From Chromatiales bacterium (GTDB taxonomy: Bacteria > Pseudomonadota > Gammaproteobacteria > Steroidobacterales > GCA-2729495), in the NCBI GenBank assembly GCA_020351875.1, contig CP070671.1:3260834-3324833 (forward strand): DNA of 64,000 bases, given 5' to 3'. The notes beneath the pieces are model-generated. The model worked only from the letters and a program-made list of their open reading frames with translations, was not told the DNA's origin and ran no database searches. Shown here piece after piece: positions 24,444 to 33,748 of the stretch. Both the position numbers and the translations under genes were made by a program. How positions within the stretch are numbered: position 1 is the first letter of the stretch; the number at the start of each line of letters is the position of its first letter.

Positions 24444-27226
24444 TCGCCGTCCTGGTAGCGAATTTCGTAGGCCGGCCAGTAGGTCTGGTCGAGTTTCAGC
24501 GTCAGCACTTCGCGGGTGTCATTCCAGCTCACCGTCGTGAGCCGGACCGCATCGCGATCCTGCCGTTGGGCCACCTGGCCGAGAAATGCATCCAGGTCTG
24601 GCGTGGCTTCGCCGTCCACCGCAACGATACGCCGGCCAGCATACAAACCGTAACGTGACGCCGGTGACCCGTAGGCGAAATAGGCGACGTAGACACCCTC
24701 CGGTGATACGCCGCGCTGGGCGGCCATGTCGCGGTAGGGCGCCTGCAGCAAGGCCCCGGCCCAAAGCACCGCGCGCCTGACACCGGTACCGTCGAGCAGG
24801 ACCGTGTCGATGTCAAAACTCGTGAGTTCACCGTTGCGCAGTATTTCGAGCGTGACCTGCGTTTGTTGCACTGCCCTTTCTACTTCGCGGAAGCGGGTCA
24901 CCGCTGTGCCGTTCACCGTGAGCAGAATATCCCCGGGTTGCAGCAGCCGGTCGGCGGGCGTGCCGGCCACAGTGCGCACCACCGCCAGTGCCTGCCGACG
25001 CGCCGGATCGTGGTCGGCAAGACGGCGCACCTGTTCGTCGGTCATGCCGAACTTGCGCGCCGCCGATAGCGGCATCTGCCGCCATTCGACTTCCAGCGAA
25101 TAGAGCCCGAGGTCGTCGCGTGCCAGGCTCAGCAATTCGAGCACCAGCTCCGCCGGCACGCCCTTGTTCTCCTGGCTGAGCTCGCCGCCGCCCTGGTACG
25201 CAAAACTCGACCACAGGGACACGACGCGACCCTTGCGGTCGACGATCACACCATCGACATCCGTCGGCCCGTTGACCAGCGACAGGGTTTCGAGGTTCGT
25301 GTCGCGAAAGCGCATCGTGCGCGACAGGGGCAGCGCGATCGGATCCACGGCCGCCACCTCCGTGGTCTGGTAGACCAGCTTGCTGTCGCCCCGCAGCCCC
25401 ACCACGCACAGTTCTTCACCAGGCGCCGGCACACGCGGCTCCAGGCGCACGGCGCGCACCGGCGTGTCGCCGATCAGTGCAGGATCGTACTGGAGCATGG
25501 TCAGGTTATGCGTCGGGTGCACGTAGGCCACACGCGCCGGAATCTCCAGTTCACCGCCGAACGTCAGGTATACGTTACCCATGGCTTCCGGCACGGTGTT
25601 GCGGTCGACGACCACGTAACCGCCTTCTGCATCCACGATCGCCCCGGTGCCGTAATAGTGGCGGTCCGAGACGCCGGACACGGTATAGGGCATGTCGAAG
25701 GTTGCCAGCACCAGGCCTTTCTCCACCGCACGCACCTGCGCATCCTTGCTGCGGAACAGCCGCGCGGAACCGCCTTCCGGTTGGGCCGGCGGCGGCCCGT
25801 CAACAAGCGGCCTGCAGGGCCACAGGCCCGTCACATCGTTGCGCTGGCACCGCTGGGCGGGAAACCAGCGACGGTCCATGCGCATGACCCGGAGTTTGCT
25901 CGCGGACGGGTCTTCGAACGTAAAAAACCGCACCGAGGTCCGCTCGCCGTCCGCCAGGCCGGCGAGCACCGCCTCGAATTCGTCGAGGTTGGCCACCGGT
26001 TGCTCATCGATTGCCACGATGACGCTGCCGCGGGGAATGGCCGCCGATCCCAGCGCATAGCCGGGATTCGCCACGTAAACCCCGGCAATTTCGCGATTCA
26101 GATGCCGAGCCTGCTGGTACGACAAATCGTGAACCAGCGCGTCGGCAAACTGCAGGTATTCGCCCGGGGTCACGCGGTGCAGATCGCTCACCTCGAGCGC
26201 CTCGAGCACCAGCACACCGTTGCGCTGCAGTTCCACCGTGACGCGTTGCCCGACCTGTTTGTCCAGGACGCTGGCCAGCGGCACAAAATCGTTAATCAAT
26301 TTGCCGTTCACCCGCACCAGAATGTCGCCCACCTGCAGGCGGCCTTCCGCGGGACTGCCGGGAATCACCTGGTCTACCACGAGCATGCCGGTCTGGTCCG
26401 GGATCGCGCCGCGCACCTCGGCTTCTATCGCCTCGTCCAGGCCAAGCCGACGCAGTTCGTCGAAGGCCTTGTGCACGAATACCGTGGTCAGGGTGCCACG
26501 ACTGACCGGCACGCCCTGCTGCAGCAGTTCCAGGGTGCGTTGCACCCGGTCCAGGGGCAGGAAGAAACTCGACGCGGCCTTGGATGCCCCGCCGGCATTC
26601 AGGGCGACGACTTCGCCGCGAATATCGATCACCGGCGACCCGGACGAACCACCGGAAGTGCCCGATGCAGCCTGCAGGTAGAACGTGTTGAAGTCGTTGT
26701 ACTTGCCGGCACCGTATTCCGGCGCCTGTCGGCGCAACCTGGCAATCGTGCCCGACAGGATCGACAGCTGTTCGCCGGCATCGTTGCCGACCACCCGTAT
26801 TTCGCGGCCGACCTCGGCGCCGGCCGGGTTCAGCTGCAGTTCGGCGGGTTGTATGTAGCGCAGCTTGGCCGGGTCGTAGCGAAAGAAACCGAAGTCGTGC
26901 ACCGGGTCACGGTAGACCGGCGTCAGTTCCACTTCTTCCTGGTTCAGGAACAGGGCTTCGGCTCGCACCGGACCGGAAGTCACCACGTGCCGGTTGGTCA
27001 GGATCAGTCCGCGCTCAGCGTCGACGACAAAACCCGTTGCCTGCCCGGACTGGTTCCACTCGGTGTCGAAGGCCCGCGTGCTGTCGACCTTGATGGACAC
27101 CACGCCGGTGGAAATCCGTTCCAGCGTGTCGCGCCACTTGCCCGACGGCGCCTGCGCGCCGGCGAGCAGCGGTAACCACAGGATCAGCAGGCCACAGAGC
27201 GACCGAATTCTAGAGCTCCACTGCAT
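24419..27226 (-). CDS. Nma111-like serine protease: active trypsin domain, degenerate trypsin domain, several PDZ domains
   Basis: 935 residues from ATG 27226, which places a signal peptide (LCGLLILWLPLLAGAQA) at the N-terminus; an upstream ATG at 27313 is within the kinase gene. Trypsin domain 1 holds H80 (LTNRHVV), D111 (DPVHDFGFF) and Ser in SGGSSGSPV (~195). PDZ-like domains follow at ~265-340 and ~375-450. A second trypsin fold at ~560-720 has lost its residues: DRNTV for His, HNLTM for Asp, TDVDGV for Ser. Two more PDZ-like domains lie at ~740-810 and ~835-900. This order and motifs such as EIRVVGNDAGE and FFLPLDRV strongly recall yeast Nma111. Overlaps the kinase gene by 17 nt. Confidence 0.88.
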   Translation of the reverse strand: MQWSSRIRSLCGLLILWLPLLAGAQAPSGKWRDTLERISTGVVSIKVDSTRAFDTEWNQSGQATGFVVDAERGLILTNRHVVTSGPVRAEALFLNQEEVELTPVYRDPVHDFGFFRYDPAKLRYIQPAELQLNPAGAEVGREIRVVGNDAGEQLSILSGTIARLRRQAPEYGAGKYNDFNTFYLQAASGTSGGSSGSPVIDIRGEVVALNAGGASKAASSFFLPLDRVQRTLELLQQGVPVSRGTLTTVFVHKAFDELRRLGLDEAIEAEVRGAIPDQTGMLVVDQVIPGSPAEGRLQVGDILVRVNGKLINDFVPLASVLDKQVGQRVTVELQRNGVLVLEALEVSDLHRVTPGEYLQFADALVHDLSYQQARHLNREIAGVYVANPGYALGSAAIPRGSVIVAIDEQPVANLDEFEAVLAGLADGERTSVRFFTFEDPSASKLRVMRMDRRWFPAQRCQRNDVTGLWPCRPLVDGPPPAQPEGGSARLFRSKDAQVRAVEKGLVLATFDMPYTVSGVSDRHYYGTGAIVDAEGGYVVVDRNTVPEAMGNVYLTFGGELEIPARVAYVHPTHNLTMLQYDPALIGDTPVRAVRLEPRVPAPGEELCVVGLRGDSKLVYQTTEVAAVDPIALPLSRTMRFRDTNLETLSLVNGPTDVDGVIVDRKGRVVSLWSSFAYQGGGELSQENKGVPAELVLELLSLARDDLGLYSLEVEWRQMPLSAARKFGMTDEQVRRLADHDPARRQALAVVRTVAGTPADRLLQPGDILLTVNGTAVTRFREVERAVQQTQVTLEILRNGELTSFDIDTVLLDGTGVRRAVLWAGALLQAPYRDMAAQRGVSPEGVYVAYFAYGSPASRYGLYAGRRIVAVDGEATPDLDAFLGQVAQRQDRDAVRLTTVSWNDTREVLTLKLDQTYWPAYEIRYQDGEWRRLDAP

Positions 27227-28148
27227 AACCGAAAGCTTGGACAAATTCCTGGGCCAGGGATTCCCGGGAAAATCGATGGTTCTGCGTACCCTGGTGTTCG
27301 ATCTTGCGCGCACCGATCAACGCGGCGAGGCGACCCGTGTCGGCCCACGGCCAGCTGCGACTCAGACCGTATAGCAGCCCGGCGCGGTAGGCATCGCCAC
27401 AACCGGTGGGGTCGCTGATGCGTCTTGCTTCGACCGCCGGTATTTCCAGCCGGTCACCGTCGGCATAGATGACCGAACCTTCGCCGCCGCGAGTCACCAC
27501 CAGCGCCGAAACGCGCCCGGCCAGTTCGTCGAAGTCCAGGCCGGTGCGGTCCTTCAGCATCTGGCCTTCATAGTCGTTCACTGCGATCCAGGTGGCCTGG
27601 TCGACGAATTGCGTCAGCTCCTCGCCGTCGAACATCGGCAGGCCCTGGCCGGGATCGAATATGAAGGGAATGCCGGCCGCGGCAAACTGGGCCGCGTGAT
27701 CGAGCATGCCCTGGCGGCCATCCGGCGAGACCATCCCGATCCGGATGCCGGCGTCACGGGGCACCTCGTTCAGGTGGGCGTGATCCATGGCACCGGGATG
27801 GAAAGCCGTGAGCTGGTTGTCGTCCAGATCCGTCGTGATATAGGCCTGGGCCGTCCGCGTTTCGTCGACCTGCTGGATGTACCGGCGCTCGAGCCCCTGC
27901 CGTTCGAGCCACGTGCGGTACGCATCGAAGTCACGTCCCACCGTGGCCATGATCAGCGGATCTTCTTCCAGCAGGCGGAGGTTATACGCAACGTTGCCGG
28001 CGCACCCGCCGAATTCCTGGCGCATCTCGGGCACCAGGAAAGCCACGTTCAGAATGTGAATCTGGTCCGGCAGGATCTGGTCCTGGAACCGCCCGGGAAA
28101 CACCATGATGTTGTCGTAGGCCATGGACCCGCAGATCAGTATCGACAT
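27210..28148 (-). CDS. PfkB-family carbohydrate/nucleoside kinase (adenosine kinase-like)
   Basis: 312 residues from ATG 28148. Features: N-terminal 'ILICGSMAYDNIMVFPGRF', substrate-binding GGCAGNVAYNLRLL, and the C-terminal anion hole with catalytic Asp in DPTGCGDAYRAGLLYGL. The N-terminal GSMAYD is the form seen in bacterial proteins annotated as adenosine kinases, but sugar kinases of the ribokinase family share it, so the substrate is uncertain. Starts 10 nt after gcvPB and overlaps the protease gene by 17 nt; it should be read from the gcv transcript. Confidence 0.85.
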   Translation of the reverse strand: MSILICGSMAYDNIMVFPGRFQDQILPDQIHILNVAFLVPEMRQEFGGCAGNVAYNLRLLEEDPLIMATVGRDFDAYRTWLERQGLERRYIQQVDETRTAQAYITTDLDDNQLTAFHPGAMDHAHLNEVPRDAGIRIGMVSPDGRQGMLDHAAQFAAAGIPFIFDPGQGLPMFDGEELTQFVDQATWIAVNDYEGQMLKDRTGLDFDELAGRVSALVVTRGGEGSVIYADGDRLEIPAVEARRISDPTGCGDAYRAGLLYGLSRSWPWADTGRLAALIGARKIEHQGTQNHRFSRESLAQEFVQAFGYAVEL

Positions 28149-28158
28149 TGCAGGGTCC

Positions 28159-29616
28159 TCAATCTGCCGGCCGCCAGGCCAGGTCGAGCTGTTTGGCCGC
28201 GCGCACATCGTCCAGGCGCCGTACCGGCATCGTCAGCGGCGCCGCCTTCACGCTGTCGGGATCACGACGCGCTTCGTCGCGCAGCGCGATCAGCGCATCG
28301 GCGAAAGCATCCAGGTCTTCACGGGCTTCGGTCTCGGTGGGTTCGATCAGCAGGCACTCCGGCACGAGCAACGGGAAATAGGTTGTCGGCGCATGGAAGC
28401 CACGATCCAGCAACCCCTTTGCGATGTCCATGGCCGTGACTCCCGTGGCCTTCGTGAGATCTTTCAGCGAGACGATGAACTCATGGCTCGCCCGCCGTTC
28501 AGGGTAGGCCAGCCTGAAACCGGCAGCGGCCAGCCGGGCCATCAGGTAATTCGCATTCAACGTGGCGTAGTCGGCGACCCGCCGCATGCCTTCGGGACCG
28601 AGTAACCGCATGTAGACGTAGGCCCGCAACAGGATGCCCGCATTGCCCATAAACGCCGACAACCGGCCGATACTCTGCGGGCAGTCGGCTTCCGTCAGCC
28701 ACCGGTAGCCGTCTTCGCCCCGGCCGACCATGGGCACTGGCAGGAAGGGCGCCAGTCGCGCGTTCGCACCCACCGCACCGGAACCCGGGCCGCCACCGCC
28801 GTGGGGCGTGGAAAAAGTCTTGTGCAGGTTGATGTGCATCACGTCGAAGCCCATTGCCGCCGGCAGGGCCCGGCCGAGAACGGCGTTCAGGTTCGCGCCG
28901 TCGTAGTACAGCAGGCCGCCGGCCTCATGCACGATGGCCGCCACCTCCGGTATCTGCCGTTCGAAGACACCGAGCGTGGATGGATTGGTCAGCATGATGC
29001 CCGCGGTTTGCGGGCCGACGGCGTTGCGTAACGCATCGAGATCCACATCGCCGTCCGCCCCGGTGGGGATTTCGCGCACGGTGCAGCCACACATGTTCGC
29101 AGTGGCCGGGTTCGTGCCGTGGGCCGCATCGGGCACGATAATTTCCCGTCGTTCAGCATCTCCGCGCGACTGGTGATAAGCCATGATCATCGCGACACCC
29201 GCGAACTCGCCCTGGGCACCCGCCATTGGTGTCAGCGAGAAGGTCTGCATGCCGGTGGCCCCCTTCAGCATCTCCTGCAGTTCGTGCATGCACTCGAGGA
29301 AACCCTGCCCGTGCGACTCCGGTGCATGGGGATGCCGGTCGGCAAAGCCCGGCAACATGGCCAGCGCGTTACAGACCTTCGGGTTGTACTTCATCGTGCA
29401 AGAGCCGAGGGGATAAAAATGCGTGTCGATGGAAAAATTCTGCTGCGACAGGCGCGTGTAGTGGCGCACCACCTGCAGCTCCGACACCTCCGGCAGGCGG
29501 GGCGTGGCATCGCGCAACCGGTCGGCCGGCAAGCCGGATGGCGGCGGGTCGACTGGCGCGAGCCCCGGGGAACCACGGCCCGGCCGGGCGCGTTCGAATA
29601 TCAGGCCATCCATCAT
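28159..29616 (-). CDS. gcvPB: Glycine dehydrogenase (decarboxylating) subunit 2, P-protein
   Basis: 485 residues. With GcvPA it forms the pyridoxal-phosphate P-protein that decarboxylates glycine and passes the aminomethyl group to lipoylated GcvH. The PLP lysine is K266 in [18 protein letters not shown]; also conserved are [20 protein letters not shown] and AHGTNPATA. Start ATG 29616 has ribosome site aaggagagc; a second ATG follows immediately. Preceded by gcvPA with an 8-nt gap. Split P-protein (PA/PB) rather than the fused GcvP of E. coli. Confidence 0.96.
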   Translation of the reverse strand: MMDGLIFERARPGRGSPGLAPVDPPPSGLPADRLRDATPRLPEVSELQVVRHYTRLSQQNFSIDTHFYPLGSCTMKYNPKVCNALAMLPGFADRHPHAPESHGQGFLECMHELQEMLKGATGMQTFSLTPMAGAQGEFAGVAMIMAYHQSRGDAERREIIVPDAAHGTNPATANMCGCTVREIPTGADGDVDLDALRNAVGPQTAGIMLTNPSTLGVFERQIPEVAAIVHEAGGLLYYDGANLNAVLGRALPAAMGFDVMHINLHKTFSTPHGGGGPGSGAVGANARLAPFLPVPMVGRGEDGYRWLTEADCPQSIGRLSAFMGNAGILLRAYVYMRLLGPEGMRRVADYATLNANYLMARLAAAGFRLAYPERRASHEFIVSLKDLTKATGVTAMDIAKGLLDRGFHAPTTYFPLLVPECLLIEPTETEAREDLDAFADALIALRDEARRDPDSVKAAPLTMPVRRLDDVRAAKQLDLAWRPAD

Positions 29617-29624
29617 GCTCTCCT

Positions 29625-30989
29625 TCAGGCGGCGCGGCTGCCAGCCAGGGCGTCCCTGAGACTGCGCACGTAATTGTCGATGTCGGCGGGCGTGCGCTGT
29701 TCCGTCGCACAAACCAGCAGCGCGTGACCGAGTTCCGGGTAATCGGCACTCAGGTCGTACCCGCCGAGCACGCCCTGCCGCGTGAGCGCGGCCAGGACGG
29801 GAGCCACGGGACGATCCAGTACGATGACGGCTTCGTGGAAATAGTCGGCGAAGGCCACGCTGACGCCGTCCAGCGCGATGAGACCATCGACCAGCACCCG
29901 CGTATTGGCATGACTCTGCAGCGCGACGCGGCGCAGGCCGTCGCCACCCAGCAAAGCCATGTAGATCGTTGCCGCGGTGACCATCAGGCCCTGGTTCGTG
30001 CAAATGTTTGACGTGGCCTTCGCGCGGCGTATGTGTTGTTCGCGTGCCTGCAAGGTCAGCGTGAAACCGGGCTTGCCGTCCAGGTCTACCGTGCGACCCG
30101 CAATGCGGCCGGGCATCTGCCGCACGAGGGATTGACGACAGACCATGTAACCGAAGTAAGGCCCGCCTGAGGACAGCGGAATGCCCAGCGGCTGACCTTC
30201 ACCGCAGGCGATATCTGCCCCGGTCTCACCCCACTGACCGGGAGGCTTCAGCAAGGCGAGGCTCGTGATATTGCAAACGCCGATCACCAGCATGTTGTTT
30301 GCATGTGCGAAGTCAGTGAGCGCGTCTGCCGCCTCCAGCGTGCCGAGAAAACCTGGCTGCTGAATAGCCAGTGCTGCAAAGTCCTGGTCGGCCAGCCATT
30401 CCATGGCCTGCAGATCCGTTACCCCGTTCGACAGCGGCAACTCGACGAGCTCCAGGCCCTGCCCGCGCAACAGCGCCTTGGCCGCGGCTCGATACGCGGG
30501 ACTCATGCCGCGGGTGGTCAGGATCCGGTTGGACTTGCTCTTGCGATTGGCCCGCACGGCCATCAGGCAGGCCTCGGCAAAGGCCGTCGCGCCGTCATAC
30601 AGGCTCGCATTCGACACGTCGAGTCCGGTCAGCTCAGCCATCATGGACTGGTACTCGTAGATGACCTGCAGCGTGCCCTGGCTCGCCTCGGCCTGGTAAG
30701 GCGTGTACGCGCTGTAGAACTCGCCTCGACTGGCCACGGCCCACACCGCGGCGGGCACGTAATGATCGTAGGCGCCGGCCCCGATGAAACAGACGCTGCC
30801 GGTGTCGGCGGCGGCACGCGTGGTCATGAGTCGCTTGACCCCTGCTTCGTTTATGGCGGGCAACATGCCATCCAGGCCGTCAATGCGCAGGGCGGCGGGT
30901 ATTTCGTCGAACAACTCGTCGATGCTGCCCGCGCCAATCACGCCGAGCATGTCGCGAACTTCATCATCTGTGTGCGGGATAAAAGGCAT
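29625..30989 (-). CDS. gcvPA: Glycine dehydrogenase (decarboxylating) subunit 1, P-protein
   Basis: 454 residues from ATG 30989 (ribosome site ggagccacc); the upstream extension to 31121 reads through gcvH. Conserved segments: [44 protein letters not shown] and [12 protein letters not shown]. It is the non-PLP partner of GcvPB and completes the active site of the split glycine decarboxylase. Spacing of 13 nt from gcvH and 8 nt to gcvPB supports one transcript. Confidence 0.96.
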   Translation of the reverse strand: MPFIPHTDDEVRDMLGVIGAGSIDELFDEIPAALRIDGLDGMLPAINEAGVKRLMTTRAAADTGSVCFIGAGAYDHYVPAAVWAVASRGEFYSAYTPYQAEASQGTLQVIYEYQSMMAELTGLDVSNASLYDGATAFAEACLMAVRANRKSKSNRILTTRGMSPAYRAAAKALLRGQGLELVELPLSNGVTDLQAMEWLADQDFAALAIQQPGFLGTLEAADALTDFAHANNMLVIGVCNITSLALLKPPGQWGETGADIACGEGQPLGIPLSSGGPYFGYMVCRQSLVRQMPGRIAGRTVDLDGKPGFTLTLQAREQHIRRAKATSNICTNQGLMVTAATIYMALLGGDGLRRVALQSHANTRVLVDGLIALDGVSVAFADYFHEAVIVLDRPVAPVLAALTRQGVLGGYDLSADYPELGHALLVCATEQRTPADIDNYVRSLRDALAGSRAA

Positions 30990-31002
30990 GGTGGCTCCGG
31001 TG

Positions 31003-31398
31003 TCAGTCCTCGGATTCGGCCAAGAAACGCGTGTAGGCGTCGGCGTCCATGAGTTCTTCCAGGGTTTGTGGATCGGCAGGCCGCAGCTGCAGCAGCCAGC
31101 CATCCGCATACGGGCTGTCATTCACCAGCTCCGGCGTATCCGCCAGTGCGTCGTTGGCCGCGGCGACCACACCCGCCAGCGGGCTGTAGACGTCGGACGC
31201 AGCCTTCACGGACTCGACCACCGCGCAGGCTTCCCCTGGCTCGAGTTCGCGATCGGCCTCGGGCAATTCCACGTACACCAGTTCGCCGAGGGCCTGCTGG
31301 GCGTGTTCGGTGATGCCGAGCGTCACCGTGCCGTCGTCTTCCAACCGCAGCCACTCGTGGTCGGACGTGTATTTGAGATTTTCTGGCACTTCAGTCAT
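31003..31398 (-). CDS. gcvH: Glycine cleavage system H protein
   Basis: 131 residues from ATG 31398, preceded by a strong ribosome site (ggaggagcctcg). The lipoyl-attachment lysine is K65 in [14 protein letters not shown]. It carries the aminomethyl group between P-, T- and L-proteins. N-terminal [13 protein letters not shown] is the family signature. Lies 22 nt after gcvT. The lipoamide dehydrogenase (L-protein) is not in this window. Confidence 0.97.
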   Translation of the reverse strand: MTEVPENLKYTSDHEWLRLEDDGTVTLGITEHAQQALGELVYVELPEADRELEPGEACAVVESVKAASDVYSPLAGVVAAANDALADTPELVNDSPYADGWLLQLRPADPQTLEELMDADAYTRFLAESED

Positions 31399-31420
31399 CG
31401 AGGCTCCTCCAGGGTCTCGG

Positions 31421-32521
31421 TCAACCATCGCCGAGGTCCACCAGGACCTCGCCGTTACGAACGAAAGCGGGCGGCACGAGGCGGGCGCGCCGCGCCGCAT
31501 TACGAATCTGCACAGTGCAGTCACCTTGCGCGCCCGCCGGCACCCTGGCCAGTGCAATGGAACGACCGAGGGTGGGCGAGAAACTGCCGCTGGTCACGAC
31601 GCCGTCGCCCTGCGCGGTGGATACCGGCTGGCCGTGCCGCATGATGCCGCGGTCTTCCAGCAACAGGCCTGTCAGCTTCTCTGTCGGTCCCTGGCGACGT
31701 TGTTCTTCCAGGGCGGCCCGGCCGACAAAGTGGCGCTCGGCGGGCTCCCAGGCCACGGTCCAGTCCAGGCCGCTGACCAGGGGGCTATGGGCTTCGTCGA
31801 GATCCTGGCCATACAGGCACAGGCCCGCTTCCAGGCGCAGCGTGTCACGCGCACCCAGCCCGCATGGTTTGCAACCGGCAACGTTTAGTGCATCCCAAAG
31901 GTCAAGGGCAACCCGCGAATCATCGATGATCAGTTCCAGGCCGGATTCGCCGGTATAACCGGTGCGCGCAACGAACCACCCACCGGACGCGACGCATTGA
32001 AAATTTCGCAGCCCCTCAACAGATGACCGTAACTCAGCAGGCAATAGCGGGACGCACATCGCGATAGCTTCCGGCCCCTGCACCGCCAGCATCACGGCCG
32101 AGTCCCGTTCCGTCACGCTCAGCTCACGTCCATTCGCGCGGGCGGTGATCCAGGCCAGATCCTTGTCGCGGGTCGCGGCGTTCACCACCAGCCGATAGTC
32201 GTCGGCCCCTGTCCGGTAAACGATCAGGTCGTCTATCACGCCGCCGCTTTCCTGCAGCATGCAGCCGTACAGGCCGCGACCCGGTGCTTTTAACTTCGCA
32301 ACATCGTTAGCCAGCAAGTTGCGCAGGAACGCCCGGGCGTCGGCACCGTGCACGTCGACTACGGTCATGTGCGACACATCGAAGATGCCGGCCCTGTTGC
32401 GCACCGCGTGGTGCTCGTCGAGCTGGGATCCATAGTGCAGGGGCATTTGCCAACCGCCGAAGTCGACCAGCTTGGCGCCAGCGTCCTGGTGCCTGGTGTA
32501 AAGCGGGGTTGTCTTGCTCAT
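31421..32521 (-). CDS. gcvT: Aminomethyltransferase, glycine cleavage T protein
   Basis: 366 residues from ATG 32521, first gene after the glycine riboswitch. Transfers the C1 unit from aminomethyl-GcvH to tetrahydrofolate, giving methylene-THF and ammonia. Conserved segments: FGGWQMPLHYGSQLDEHHAVR, GIFDVSHM, FVARTGYTGESGLEL and GARDTLRLEAGLCLYGQDL. The ribosome site upstream (agagagcg) is weak, which suits regulation by leader folding. The N-terminal extension seen in the longer ORF lies inside the riboswitch and is rejected. Confidence 0.96.
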   Translation of the reverse strand: MSKTTPLYTRHQDAGAKLVDFGGWQMPLHYGSQLDEHHAVRNRAGIFDVSHMTVVDVHGADARAFLRNLLANDVAKLKAPGRGLYGCMLQESGGVIDDLIVYRTGADDYRLVVNAATRDKDLAWITARANGRELSVTERDSAVMLAVQGPEAIAMCVPLLPAELRSSVEGLRNFQCVASGGWFVARTGYTGESGLELIIDDSRVALDLWDALNVAGCKPCGLGARDTLRLEAGLCLYGQDLDEAHSPLVSGLDWTVAWEPAERHFVGRAALEEQRRQGPTEKLTGLLLEDRGIMRHGQPVSTAQGDGVVTSGSFSPTLGRSIALARVPAGAQGDCTVQIRNAARRARLVPPAFVRNGEVLVDLGDG

Positions 32522-32570
32522 CGCTCTCTGTCTATCAGTCACATGGCAACGGCAGGCCCTGGCCTGCCGC

Positions 32571-32748
32571 CCCTCTGTCCTGAAACCTGAGAGATCGGGC
32601 AACGCAGAACGCGCTACCGCACCCCTTCGGTGGGCCCTGAACGGGGCCGCTCTCCAGAGTCAATCCGGGTCTGCCGTCCGTTTGCCTGAGCGTTTCCGGG
32701 CGAGTTGCGCCTTCGGCGGCCGCCGGTGTGGCGACTCTCTCCCGCGGA
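32571..32748 (-). ncRNA. Glycine riboswitch, tandem aptamers, controlling gcvT operon
   Basis: Reading the minus strand, aptamer 1 starts with gcgggagagagtc and contains the CCGCCGAAGGCGCAA core and the closing CTCAGGCAAACGGAC. A short linker leads to aptamer 2: ctctggagagcgg, then CACCGAAGGGGTG and CTCTCAGGTTTCAGGACAGAGG. These paired 'GGAGAG...CCGAAGG...CTCAGG' blocks are diagnostic. Downstream, a perfect palindrome at 32551-32568 (GGCAGGCC/GGCCTGCC) lies ~30 nt before the gcvT ATG and is a candidate expression platform. A TAGGAT at 32769-32774 is a possible -10 element. In this family glycine binding usually turns expression on. Confidence 0.95.
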
Positions 32749-32797
32749 CCCGTTTGATTGAAGTGATGATCCTAGCGGATCGCCACCGCGACCGCCA

Positions 32798-33748
32798 TCA
32801 ACTTTCGTTAAATGCAGCCCTGACCCAGGTGAGACGATCTGCGACGGATGCACTCGCCGGCTTTGCTTCAATGCGGCGCAAGCGCTCCGCCAACCCGATC
32901 CGGTTCGCGATCTGGATCGCGAGGCCGGGGCGGGCATTCAGCTCCAGTATCAGCGGCCCGTGATAGCGATCGAGCACAATGTCGACACCCAGATAGCCGA
33001 GACCCGTGAGTTCATAGCAGCGGGCAGCGAGTTCCAGCAGCTTGGCCCAGTTCGGCACCTGGATCCCGGCGATGAGTTCGCCGGTGTCGGGATGTTCATC
33101 CGTTGCGGCGCTGCTCAGGACCCCGTGGACCGTTTGCCCTGTTATCAGGTCTATGCCGACACCCACCGCGCCCTGGTGCAGGTTCGCCTTGCCGTGAGAT
33201 GCGCGGGTCGGCAGACGCACCATCGCCGCGGCGGGATAACCGCGGAAGACCAGCACCCGTATGTCCGGGATCCCCCGATAACTGACGTGTTCGAAAACCG
33301 GGTCGGCGCGCACGCAGTATTCGAGCATCGCGCAGTCGCGGTTGCCGCCCAGGCTATAGCGGCCACTGATGATGTTGGTGGCATGAAAGCGGATCTCCGC
33401 TTCGGTCATGAAGCTGCCGTCGATCAGCCGGTACTGGCCCCGCCGCCGCGCGCTGCGCCCGGTGAACACCAGGATCCCGTCACCACCCGATCCGTGGGCG
33501 GGTTTCAGCACGAACTCGTCGTGGGATGCGACCAGCTCCGCAAAATGCTTGGTCTCACCGGGCGTGACCATGGTGCCGTACAGGGCCGGGACCGCGATGC
33601 CGGCATCCAGCGCCAGGCGCTTGGTCTGCAGCTTGTCGTCCACCAGCGGATAGAGGTGTCGCGAGTTGTACAGCTGGACGTAGTCGGTGTTGCGGGCGTT
33701 GATGCCGAGCACTCCGCGAGCGCGCAACTGTCGGGGCAGGGCCAGCAT
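32798..33748 (-). CDS. Alpha-L-glutamate ligase-like ATP-grasp protein
   Basis: 316 residues. An ATP-grasp fold related to RimK: KPAHGSGGDGI (ATP-binding loop), 'SYRGIPDIRVLVFRGYPAAAMVRLP', 'KANLHQGAVGVGIDL' and the metal-binding 'GPLILELNARPGLAIQIANR'. Family members ligate amino acids such as glutamate to a peptide or small molecule; the substrate of this subgroup is not established. Start ATG overlaps the stop of the transglutaminase-like/7TM gene (TGATG). These two genes are regular partners in other proteobacteria. Confidence 0.88.
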   Translation of the reverse strand: MLALPRQLRARGVLGINARNTDYVQLYNSRHLYPLVDDKLQTKRLALDAGIAVPALYGTMVTPGETKHFAELVASHDEFVLKPAHGSGGDGILVFTGRSARRRGQYRLIDGSFMTEAEIRFHATNIISGRYSLGGNRDCAMLEYCVRADPVFEHVSYRGIPDIRVLVFRGYPAAAMVRLPTRASHGKANLHQGAVGVGIDLITGQTVHGVLSSAATDEHPDTGELIAGIQVPNWAKLLELAARCYELTGLGYLGVDIVLDRYHGPLILELNARPGLAIQIANRIGLAERLRRIEAKPASASVADRLTWVRAAFNES

